Source: Xenoacremonium recifei (lineage: Eukaryota; Ascomycota; Sordariomycetes; Hypocreales; Nectriaceae). Taken from it: 64,000 bases of DNA. The DNA is taken from contig WOFQ01000036.1 of the NCBI GenBank assembly GCA_012184525.1, positions 1 through 64,000 on the forward strand, read 5' to 3'. The notes under the pieces were generated by a model. That model was given only the letters and a program-made list of their open reading frames with translations. It had not been told where the DNA came from and did not search any database. The translations under genes and the position numbers were made by a program. This document shows positions 12,280-22,051 of this stretch, piece after piece; positions within the stretch are counted from its first letter, which is position 1; every line of letters starts with the position of its first letter.

Positions 12280-13608
12280 ATGATCAAGGACGAGGAGCAA
12301 TATTATGACTTAAGCGGCGACCAACCACTGCCCAACGGTCCGAGTACCTGGCATATCACTGACTGGGACCAGAGGCGGGTGATATCGGTCACGATGGATG
12401 GCCTGCAGGATGACGCCGATATGGCAATCGAGCATCTTCGTCGCCACAGTAGCCAGCTCCCTCCCGGTATATACCGGATTTACGTGTCACAAACCGGCGA
12501 AATCATCTCGACGCATACCGACCCCAGGGATGACCAAACTCATTGCGTTCATTACCCGCCCCTTGAAGAGGCCCTTCTCCCCGAAGGAACTCAGACCGTA
12601 CAGCGCGATGCACTCGAGGAACTAGACAGACTTGGCCCGGATGTCGACCTTGTCACATACCCTCCATGTTCAGGAGAAAATGGCAAAAAGGTGAGCGGAG
12701 ATGGCTGGATCTGACGTCGTAGGAGCAGCTGAAACTTAGGGTTTGAACAGGTTGTCTTCAAATACTACTTCCAATGGCAGTTTGCCGAAAAGTCCTGGAG
12801 CGAGATGAACCTGTGGGTGCGTCTACCCCGCCGCCACGCAAACATCGTCTCATTTGACCGCGTTGTCATTGACGAGCTCGAGGGACGTGTGGTTGGGTTT
12901 ACCATTGACTATATCTCTGGCGGGACACTAGAGGAGAACGGATCGCGCGTGTTTCAACTGGAATGGCTACAGCAGTTGATACGGGTGGTGGATGACTTGA
13001 ACCTCGAATACGGTATCGCCCATCAAGATATCGCGCCGCGGAATCTAGTGGTGAATCAGCAAACCAACTCCATCATGCTCTTTGACTTCAACTTTGCGGC
13101 GCGCATCAATCACCCGCCTTCCGAAGGTGAATGGTATCAAGAGGAGCGCAACGATGTCAAAGGTCTCATATTCACCGTTTATGAGATCATCACCCGCGAT
13201 GACACCCTCCGCAGCGTGCCCCACGGAGAGCAGGACTCCGATATCCTCCTCACTCTAGAGTGGGTGCAGCACCCAGAGGTGAAGCTGGATCATCCCATCA
13301 CGGAATATAAATCCATGCTACGTAAATGGCGGGACCAGAGGGCAACAGACCTAGGTTGCGTCAACTCAGGCAAGGCGCCGAAAGCCATCGATTGGCCGTC
13401 CAGGCCTAGACCGCCACTGAAGACCATCAACGTCACCAACATGCAGGGCCAGCCCGTGTCCTTGACGGACGAAGAGTGGTTCAAACGACGGCAGGATGTA
13501 TGGGAAAGGGGAGGTCAGACCTTGAATTGGGAGCGCCCGCCACAGGAGCGATTAGACGGCAGAACTCGTCTGCTCTCGACCGGTAAACTAGTCACTTGTC
13601 ACACATAA
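12280..13608 (+). CDS. fungal protein-kinase-like (kinase-fold) protein
   Basis: Two exons, 12280-12690 and 12751-13608 (60-nt intron, GTGAGC..ACAG, phase 0), encode 422 aa. A 137-residue N-terminal region precedes the kinase-like part. Kinase landmarks visible are a beta-3 type lysine in VVFKYYF (K141), a hinge-like region around FTIDYISGGTLEE, the catalytic-loop motif HQDIAPRNLVV (H228, D230, N235) and a metal-binding DFN (D249) in place of DFG. The C-terminal tail contains PxxP segments. The protein resembles the expanded families of fungal-specific kinase/phosphotransferase-fold proteins; no substrate can be named. The intact catalytic residues suggest an active enzyme. It lies between two conserved housekeeping genes and beside an AT-rich block, which hints at a lineage-specific insertion. 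Confidence 0.75.
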
Positions 13609-13965
13609 GCTGCTACAGCTTCCTGCGGCAAGGATTCAACAGATACTGGTAAAGTGGTAGTCCTATGCAACTTGATAATTCTTGCCATCAGATAAGGGGA
13701 ATAGTCTCCTACAAGTACAGAGGACAGCGGGTTAGGACCAGCGCTATTGACCCAAGGGCACGTGATGCTGCGCCTCATTCCGAGCCACAGTGTGCCTGAG
13801 GTGCCCAGTCAGCCGTTAGAGTCGCCCGCCCCACATGGAGACGTCAGGCACATCGAGGCTCGAGAGCTCCAACGTAGACCGACCCCGCCGAGAGACCTCC
13901 AGCCATCTCCTACAGACACGACGACAGCGACATAACGCCCAGAAAAGGGCCCGTACAGAGCAGTC
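13609..13965. other. spacer upstream of ARPC4
   Basis: This short intergenic region lies between the kinase-like stop codon and the ARPC4 start. No gene or clear regulatory motif is recognised. Confidence 0.5.
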
Positions 13966-14703
13966 ATGGCGAGTTATCCCGTAACGAAACATGCGCAATG
14001 CCTTGCTGACTTGCGCCCTGACAGTCTCAATCCCTCCGGCCCTACCTCCAGTGCGTCCGCAGCAGCTTGACGGCCGCCCTCACCCTCTCCAACTTCGCCT
14101 CGCAGACGGCCGAGCGACACAATGTGCCCGAGATCGAGGCCCAGACCTCGCCCGAGGTGCTGCTGACGCCCCTGACGATTGCGCGTACCGAGAACGAGCG
14201 CGTGCTGATCGAGCCGAGCATCAACTCGGTGCGCATCAGCATCAAGATCAAGCAGGCCGATGAGATCGAGAACATCCTGGTGCACAAGTTCACTCGCTTC
14301 CTCGAGCAAAGAGCCGAGTCGTTCTTCATCCTGCGGAGGAAACCTATCAAGGTTGGTTAAGAGGGCATAATGGATGGGAGCTGCATGCTGACGTGCGCGT
14401 GCGCTGACAGGGTTACGACATCTCGTTCCTGATAACAAACTTCCACACCGAGGAGATGCTGAAGCACAAGCTGGTGGATTTCATCATTCAATTTATGGAG
14501 GAGGTCGACAAGGAAATCTCAGAGATGAAGCTCTTCGTAAGTTGCGACAGCTGAACAAAGGCCCGGGACAGTGTTGCTGACATGTTGTAGCTCAACGCCC
14601 GAGCGCGATTCGTTGCCGAGTCATTCCTAACACCAGTAAGCTCCCATGACATCCTCTATTTGTCTGGGATTCCGTCACTGACTATTGCTTCCAGTTTGAC
14701 TAA
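13966..14703 (+). CDS. arpc4: Arp2/3 complex subunit 4 (ARPC4 / Arc19 / p20)
   Basis: Five exons are modelled: 13966-13968, 14025-14351, 14411-14536, 14591-14635 and 14695-14703, giving 169 aa, the family's usual length. After the start the protein reads SQSLRPYLQCVRSSLTAALT and continues through ERHNVPEIEA, VLIEPSINSVRIS, KQADEIENILVHKFTRF, GYDISFLITN and KEISEMKLFLNARARFVAES to end FLTPFD. This is near-identical in layout to yeast Arc19. ARPC4 forms the structural core of the Arp2/3 complex with ARPC2 and drives branched actin nucleation at endocytic patches. Odd feature: the initiator ATG would be a 3-nt exon followed by a GC-AG intron (GCGAGT..ACAG, 56 nt, with CTGAC branch point). The alternative is a GT donor at 13981, giving MASYP before SQSLRP with a 44-nt intron. 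The remaining introns are GT-AG, the second with an unusual GTTGGT donor. Confidence 0.93.
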
Positions 14704-16258
14704 AAAATTATTGCTGGCACTTGCTTGAGGATTCGACCTGGAATAGGGGCTAGGGACGGTCCTTGTGCCAAAACACCAAGATCACGACCATGGGCTCTCG
14801 ATCGATGTATGGCGGATAGACCAGACGACTAGCTTCAAGCTGCATTGAATGGACGGTGGCAAGGTTGGTATTCGAGTTGATTTAGACATGGAGCTTTGTC
14901 CTGGAATTGAGAAAATGAATTCTGCCGAAGAGACTCCTCCGAGCTTCAGTGCGTGTGACTTACTTGTTCTCATTGGATTTCCTACCAGAGAACTGCGAAT
15001 TCCGAAGTCGTTATCGTGGCCGCCCCATCTAGGATTTGGGGTGAGACGCCGTCCACATTCAGCTGAGGATCCAACACTTGCATCACCACCTTCGTCGATT
15101 TAAATGTCGACCGAGTATAACTCTATACGAGTACCGAGGAAGGTAGGACGGAGGAAACCTGCCACGGTTTTCGTGCTCGAGGCTTTTCGGCTTCGGTGCA
15201 CAAGTCAACAATTGTGCCAGCACCTCGATCCAGCCTCCTATCCTCTCAACACCAACACTCCTACAATATTCCTGATCAGGCATTCAAAATATTCACACGC
15301 ACCAGTTCCTTCCTCATTTGACGTGAAATTTTGGAGGTTTTCCTCTTGGAGCTCGTTGGTCCATTTTAAACCCGCCGTTGCTATGGCAGAAGCGCTCTTC
15401 AACGTTCACTTCACCTCACGCCAATCGCAAGCCCCAAAAGTCAAGCAAACACTCACCCTCACCTCATCACCGCCCTTGCAAAAAGCGGCCAATTAGGCGG
15501 CAGAATTTCGCACTTCCCTTCAGTTGCCTCTCAATTGTGCGTTGCCCGGGAAAACATAAATAGCCCCGCTCCCTTCTTGCCCCGACTTGACTCTTTCACC
15601 TTCACAACATCAACCACCTCCCTCCCTCAGCACTCGAGACAATCCTATCTTGCGCGCTCTTGAATTCCTATTCAATCAAGAATACTTCTACGCTTCCGGG
15701 TCTTCGAGGATACTCTCCTCCCGGCTTGGTGAGTATTGTTTCTTCCCTCGCCTGTTGTTTGTTTTCGTCGGAGACCGGCTCCATCGTGGCAACGGAGGTG
15801 AGAAGACCAGCTATTGTTATTCTGCATCTTTCTATTCTCGACTCTCTCAGGTACCCCGAGTTGGACTTTCTCTCTCTGGTCCCCCTCGCTTGTTCAATCA
15901 CCTCTGTGTGTTCGCAGCATTTCATCAAGATATAAATACGCTGTTACGTCGCCTTGGTGAAATTCCCCTTCTCCCTCAGCGAACATCTCGGGTACTTTGA
16001 CATTCAGCTCCAGCAACTCGAAAGAGCCAGCCCACAAAGGACTCAAGGCCAAATTCGCATTGAACCCGACGTTGGTAGTGATCCTCAGGTATGTCTCTTT
16101 CTTCTCTTTCGTCCGGACTTTTGTTTATATCTTCTTGGGTCGTCTTGTTTTCATTTTCTGTCTTCTCTTTCATCCTCTTCATTCAGACTCTCCAGACATT
16201 TAGTTACTGAGAACAAGAACTGATATATCTTTTCACAAGGTAGGCAAGCCTCATTAAC
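14704..16258. other. spacer and probable long pyrimidine-rich leader of the RRM gene
   Basis: No coding region is supported here. From about 15560 the plus strand becomes pyrimidine-rich with CAAC and CTCTC runs, typical of fungal core promoters and 5' leaders. Possible leader introns are suggested by GTGAGTATT near 15728 and GTATGTCTC near 16090, each followed downstream by pyrimidine-AG sites. Short upstream ATGs are present. The transcription start cannot be fixed. Confidence 0.4.
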
Positions 16259-18968
16259 ATGCCGCCGCGTCGCAACCAGGGCCGTCAGGGCTTCCAGCCC
16301 AAGGGCCCGGCCAAGTTTACCCGGCGTCAGACACCATCGAATGGTCCCATTGGACCGATTGGAGGCTATCAGGGAGCATCTTCGGGCACCCAATCTGTCT
16401 CTGGTAATGTTGGGTTGAACCCCGCCACTGAGTCTTGGGTTCCGCAGGCCCATCAGGTTCTGCAAAATGTCCTCCAGGTATGTGCCTAGATTGGTTCTGC
16501 TCTTGATACAAGCGCTAATTGACTTTCTAGTCATCGGCTAATCATTCGCCATACCGTGCAAACGGCGGTTCGGCCAGCAACAATATGGTAAAGCTTTCTT
16601 TCATCGCATGTTTCAACTCAACGCTCACAATTTTAGGGTACGTACAACGGTCCAGAAGGCCACCACGCACAAGTTTATGGGCAGAACCAGAGTACCAATA
16701 TTGTAAGTCTCGGGTCACTTGACTGCCAACTAATATGATTGACCAATATACCTTAGCCTCAGACGTATGTGCCCTTTCCTCAGCAGGGGAACCCCCTGAA
16801 TGGGCTATTCCAGCCTGCGAACGACCAAAGCACCGCTACTCAGTACCCCCAGCAGACACAGCACGGCTACAACGCCGCTCCAATGAACAGCTTCATGAAC
16901 ACGGGCAATCCTTCGGGTCAACCCATGTATCCTCCCTTCGGTGCGGCGCCCTAGGTGGGCGGCCCTACCCAGGGACAAACACAAAATGTTGGCGTTGCCC
17001 CTGTTGCGGCTACGGGCATGGAATATGCCGCTCCCTCAGCTCCTGGGGCTCAAGGTGGCTACGCTTTCAACCATGATGGACAGACACAATACCCTCCTTT
17101 CTCGCCGAACGGCCGGGCACAGCCTGACAATGCTTCAAACCGACGATCAATTTCGAAACTCGCCGACAACGAGCCTCGCCTTCTGCCGGAGCAGCAGCCT
17201 GTTCCCCCCTACGCTGGCCTTCCCCAGAGCCAGTCAACGAACACTCTAGGCAACTTCATCGGGCCTAATGACACGCCTTCGCAGCTCGGAGTCGGCAGTC
17301 ATGGTTTTCAGATGGCGTCAGGGGACAATCGGTTCACGGAACCTCGCAATCACACGACTCCCTCTCGCATTGAACCGTTCCCCATGATGTCGCCTCCCCG
17401 CTATGGTCTGCCCGTCAACAGTTCTTCCTACCAGACGTCGCCCGCTGATCCTTTCGCCCCGGGCCCAGCTCCCACCAATTCCTGGACGGAGACTGCTCTC
17501 GTGCTCCATCAGCGACAGCCGCAGGAGTTCACCTCTCGAGCTTTAGTGCCTTACCAGGGCAACCCTCAAACTGACCTCGTTCATCCTATGATTTCTGCTC
17601 ACCGATCCCACGAGCTCAATCGCTTGACGCAGACACCCACCGGTTTGCCTAACATCGAGGACGCCATAGACCCAACGAACTTCCCGTTCGTCGAGGGAGG
17701 AACGCTGCACTATCGCTTTACTCGCGGTGTTTTGAGGTTCGGAAATGTCGGTACTCCCTCTTCCCAAACTTGGCCATATATACTAACGGCGTTTGCTAGA
17801 TCCCCTACAACACCAGCCGAAAGGATTTGCTTCCTCTCCTTGGAAAGAACGCGCGACTTGTCAACGATTCCGAGGAGCCGATCCATATCATAATGGACCG
17901 GGCGACGGGAAAGACGATGGATGCTTTTGCTGTCTTCCTTACTTCTGACGATGCCATCAAAGCGGCCGAGCGCTTCCACCAAAGCAAGAAGATTGGCAAA
18001 CCAGCCTCTCTCGAGAAACGACCCTTGGAGGTTGAGTTGTCCAGTCATGGGCAACTAATGCAAGACCTGTTTCCTTTGGCCGCGGGTGTCCGCTGGGGTG
18101 GCCCGGAGCCTACTTTCCTTCCAATCAGCAAGTGGCCGTGGAAGAACTTCCGAGGCTTCGTCTTCCCGGAGGAGATGGCGATGCTGGTCAAGCATGCCGA
18201 GATGCCACACAGCGTAAGTGACTGCCGTCCTATTGCCCTTTTATGATCAAAATGGCGACAGAAACTGATTTCTCCCAGACTCGATGTGCCGAGCGGCCGT
18301 ATGAGTGCCTCATTAGCACTCTCCATCTATTCCCCTGGTCCATGACCGCCTGCATCACGGTGCGACAGCGCATGGCCATATATTCCGCGACGACCGATCT
18401 CCTCCAGATTCTGGCAAGAAGAATTGAGCGCGGCCAAGATGCAGATAAGCTACACTATCAACTGTACCATCGCGTCGTGCATGCTGCCATGAGCTGTCCG
18501 GGGTTCACTGTCGTTCAGAAAGATAACATCGCATATATGGCTGCGCTGGACGACGTGTCGCAGCGTCAGTATTCTCAGCCGCGGTTCCCGAGTTCTTGGG
18601 TGCATCCTCTCGCTCTTGTCCCCAAGCCCGGCACTCCTCTTGATGTGATTGAAGTAAGTATCAGCCTCCGGTTCCCTGCGCCTCTTTTACTAACTACGAA
18701 CCCCTTCCCGCAGTGGTATATCGCCATCATTCGCGAGCAGACAATCCGCGATGTTCAGACCTTTTCCATCACAGAGCGTGCCCAACTCCAGAAGATGTCG
18801 GAGGATACTGACATGTACTGGGGCTATTTCTTCAACGAGCTTGGCCATAAGCTAGGCCCCGAGTTCGACACTATGACGCTCCATCAATTGGCCTTGATGG
18901 AATTCGGTGCCATCGAGCGCATCCTTCGACGCGCCCTCCCGTCTGCACATCGCCGACTGCTTCATTAA
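16259..18968 (+). pseudogene. RRM-type RNA-binding protein gene interrupted by an in-frame TAG
   Basis: Seven phase-0 exons fit: 16259-16477, 16531-16587, 16637-16702, 16757-17746, 17800-18213, 18279-18653 and 18714-18968, 792 codons including stops. Introns carry clear donors and acceptors, one with a perfect TACTAAC branch point near 17780. The N-terminal half is disordered and rich in Q, N, G and P. An RRM-like domain spans about residues 440-520, with an RNP2-like VLRFGNIP, an RNP1-like KTMDAFAVFL and a DAIKAAERF helix. A conserved-looking helical C-terminus follows (WPWKNFRGFVFPEEM, IREQTIRDVQTFSITER). Codon 180 is TAG at 16952-16954, and the same frame stays open for another 264 codons in that exon and in every later exon. 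So this is a recent nonsense mutation, a base-call error or a read-through site. No intron that keeps frame can remove the TAG. If terminated, the product is 179 aa and lacks the RRM. Product identity beyond RRM is unknown. Confidence 0.75.
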
Positions 18969-18980
18969 TCCCCCGCCGAG

Positions 18981-19012
18981 CACGGAGTACGGAGTACGGA
19001 GTACGGAATACA
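18981..19012. repeat. tandem TACGGAG microrepeat
   Basis: The unit ACGGAGT is repeated about four times just after the RRM gene stop codon. A single TACTCCGTA or TACGGAGTAC also occurs at 48168-48176 and 49227-49236, so the word recurs in the window's non-coding DNA. Confidence 0.75.
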
Positions 19013-20369
19013 CGGTTCTTGTTTCCCCTTTCCTTGATTTGTTTTTGCTGTTCATCTGCCATCACTGATTTCTTGCGGGTTCATTACAGCAGACCGGAAG
19101 AATATATTCCGAGTATAGTTGGAACGGTGTCATGACCCGAGGGTTTCTTCTCAGAGTTTTGAAGAGACAATCTTGGGGCTTGGAGTATCTACACAGGTAT
19201 ACTGCCCGTCCGGGAGCGGAGATTCGGTTTGTTATGGTCCCCCTTTCGACTTTCTTCTTCCCGTTTCTCCCTCACTCGGGCAATTTTACGGTTACGGCGT
19301 TTTCAGCACAGCACTACAACCGGGCCGCAATAGGACCCGAAACATTTGGCGGTTAATGAACAAGGGGACGCGCGGAGGAAGGACAAGCAGGTCGAGCAAA
19401 CGGAGAAGTTACACGGCGAAGAGTAAGACGGCGGTCCGAAATGGTAAGACGGACGGTTTGGTGGTAATAGAAAATGGGTGAATGAAGGCGAGCTGCGCGG
19501 ACTTGTGGATGTACAAAGGGATCGGGGAGGATCATAGGTAGCCATAACGCGGGCAGAACGGTGACAATTCAAGGACGGTCGAATGGAAAGATAGCTCAAT
19601 GGAAGATCATTCGACAGCCTCTCTCCCGGGTCCGAGATGAATGTGCAGCCACCCTCGGGACCTAGTGCTTAGAGGAGTTTCGTCATGGTGATACCGCGAG
19701 TCCCGTCGTGATACCCGAACAGCGGCTTGGACGCTGGCCGTTGGGATGAAGTTGAGATGCGTTTGCGCGAGGCGAGGCGAGGCGAGGCGAAGCGCAGGCG
19801 GCAAAATGTCGGCCAGAGCGAGATTGCAGGGCTGCAGGGCGGCAGTCTGCCGACGGCTGCGGGCAATGGAAGGCAAGGAGACACGACATCTCGGGTGCAG
19901 TTTCGAGTTTTCGAGGGTGCGAGGGCTGGACTGGACTTGCGGACGCTGTTCGCCTCTTCCAAGTTGCCACGCCATGTGCCGATGCTGAGATGGACGGGAA
20001 ATGGAGGAGCGATTGATCAGTGTTGCTGCCAGCCTCGTATTGCACTTGCCTCATCCCACCTCGCTGGAGGCTGGAGCTCCCCTGGCTCCTGCCGCGGTGG
20101 GTGGCATCCGTTTCGTCCAGGGCAAGTCCCAGCCGCTCCGTTCCTTCTCCAGTGCATTGAGCACGCCCGAAATGGCCCTGAATGGCCCCTGGCCCGCCTG
20201 CTCGATAGCGCATGCCCACCCCCGCCGCAGGTTACAGCACCCCACCAGAGCTCCCGCCGCCCAATCACATCCCTGCCCTGGTTTGGCAGAGCTCTCCACT
20301 TGCCGTTGGAAACAAGATCCCCTTGGATGCAGCTTGGGCCAGAACTTCTTTCTCAAATATCCGTCTCCC

Positions 20370-20670
20370 TCCCGCCTTCGAGCTTTCTCAACGCTCTTCT
20401 GGCATCCGCTCCTCGACCTTTCTTCTGTCTCTTCTTCATCTCTTCAAGCCCTGGAAGATCTCTCACTTCATGTTGAGGAACTGAGTTCCAGCTCGTCCGT
20501 CTGAGCCGCCAGTCTACTCGTCATCAGTCGATTTGGCCTTTGCCGTCTTCGGACCCTACCTACACCTGGACCTGCACCTACACCTGCACGCTCTCCCACC
20601 CCTTCACTTTTCCTCACTTTTCACCCTTCCACCGTTGCAACAGCAAACGCTCGTCTCATCAACGGCCACC
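20370..20670 (+). promoter_or_regulatory. pyrimidine-rich promoter/leader of sfh5
   Basis: The 300 bases before the sfh5 ATG are dominated by C and T on the plus strand (CTTTTCCTCACTTTTCACCC and similar). CAAC and CAGCAA appear near the start, and the ATG at 20671 has a strong context, GGCCACCATGTC. CT-rich blocks upstream of the start are usual in highly expressed fungal genes. The exact transcription start is not visible. Confidence 0.4.
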
Positions 20671-22051
20671 ATGTCGACTGAGCAGGACCAGAAGCCTGTT
20701 GCCGTCGAGGCTGCTACCCCTGATGTAGCTCCTGAGGCTGCTCCTCAGCGTGAGTCGGAGACTCCCTCTCCTACTACAGTGCCTGCTACCCAGGCTCCTG
20801 CTTCCGAGGAGGCCAAGCCTGAGTTGCCGCCCAAGCTAGAACCGCCTGCTCCAGCAGTCCCGGAGACGCCTCTCACCAAGCTCGCTGCTCGTCTTTCAGA
20901 GATCACCGCCAAGGTTGGCCACAAGGAGATGTGGGGAGTTGAGCTCTCCAATATCGACGACCATGTTCCCACCAAGGTTGTCCTTCAGAAGTTTCTCCGT
21001 GCCAACAACAACGACGTTTCTCTCGCGGAGAAGCAGCTCACTGCGGCGCTCGAGTGGCGCAAGAAGATGCAACCCATCGATCTCGTCAACCAGGTCTTTG
21101 ACGAGAAGAAGTTCAAGGATCTTGGTTTCGTTACCACCCACCCTACTGCCGACGGCAAGGAAGTAATCATCACTTGGAACATCTATGGTGCCGTCAAGGA
21201 TAACAAGTCCACCTTTGGCAATGTCGAAGAGTAAGTCGACTCGATGCCTCAACCAGTCTACTCCCATCTAACAGAGTTACAGGTTCATCAAGTGGCGCGC
21301 GGCTATAATGGAGCTCAGCGTCCAGAAACTCAACCTGGCCGAGGTCACGGCGCCCATCCCCGATGATGGCGATGACCCATACCAGATGATTCAGGTCCAT
21401 GACTACATGAACGTTAGCTTCTTCCGCATGGACCCCGCCATCCGTGCTGCAAGCAAGGAGACCATCTCTGTTTTCTCCATGGCCTACCCTGAGCTGCTTG
21501 CTCACAAGTACTTCGTCAACGTACCTGCGATTATGGGTTGGATGTTCGGAGCGATGAAGTTGTTCTTGGCCCCTGCCACACTCAAGAAGTTCCATCCCAT
21601 GACCTCTGGCACCAGCCTTGCCAATGAGCTCAAGAGCATTGTTTCAACTCTGCCCAAGGACTATGGTGGCCAGGGACCAAGTGTCACGGAGGGCCTGACC
21701 GTGGCCCTCGCTCCCGCAGCTCAGCTGAGCGACAATGCTCCCCCTACTCCCCCAAAGGATGAACCCGCGCAGCCTGCGGAGACTAATACCACGCCTGTGG
21801 ACGTTCCCCCAGCTGTCGATACCACAACCGATAAGCCCACTGAGGAAACCAAGGTCGCTGAGGAGGCCAAGCCGGTCGAGCAAACTCTTCCAATCCGCGA
21901 GGAGAAGCCCGCTGAAGAAGCCCAGCCCACTACCGAGGAGACCAAGCCAGTTGAGAGCACCAAGCTTGAGCCTGTCCCGGAGACCTCCGAGGCCGCCAAG
22001 GAGGCTGCGACAACCGACGCCGATGCTTCGGAGAAGAAGGCGGATGCTTGA
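20671..22051 (+). CDS. sfh5: CRAL-TRIO phosphatidylinositol transfer protein Sfh5
   Basis: Two exons, 20671-21230 and 21283-22051 (52-nt intron with GTAAGT donor, splitting the E codon before FIKW), give 442 aa. An acidic Pro/Ala-rich N-terminus (about residues 1-70) precedes the Sec14 N-terminal helical region (MWGVELSNIDDHVPTKVVLQ, RANNNDVSLAEKQL) and the CRAL-TRIO lobe (ITWNIYGAV, MAYPELLAHKYFVNVPAIMG). The HDY at residues 226-228 has the spacing of the His-x-Tyr pair that coordinates haem in yeast Sfh5. The long Glu/Pro/Ala-rich tail (about 345-442) is a low-complexity extension. The family acts at the ER/plasma membrane and cytosol in phosphoinositide handling; haem binding is known for the yeast protein and is inferred here. 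Confidence 0.93.

Larger units (their letters stand above)
18969..20670. other. spacer between RRM gene and sfh5
   Basis: No supported gene. It holds a TACGGAG tandem repeat (18981-19012), a GGCGA repeat at about 19767-19797 and, from about 20370, a strongly pyrimidine-rich leader for sfh5 that includes CACCTGCAC-like units at 20560-20592. Open frames of up to about 250 codons lie here but overlap one another and are low-complexity. Confidence 0.5.

Noticed and set aside
19727..20476. 249-codon plus-strand frame before sfh5
   Set aside because: Several overlapping frames are open in this GC-rich leader; the translation has no motif and includes a GGCGA repeat.
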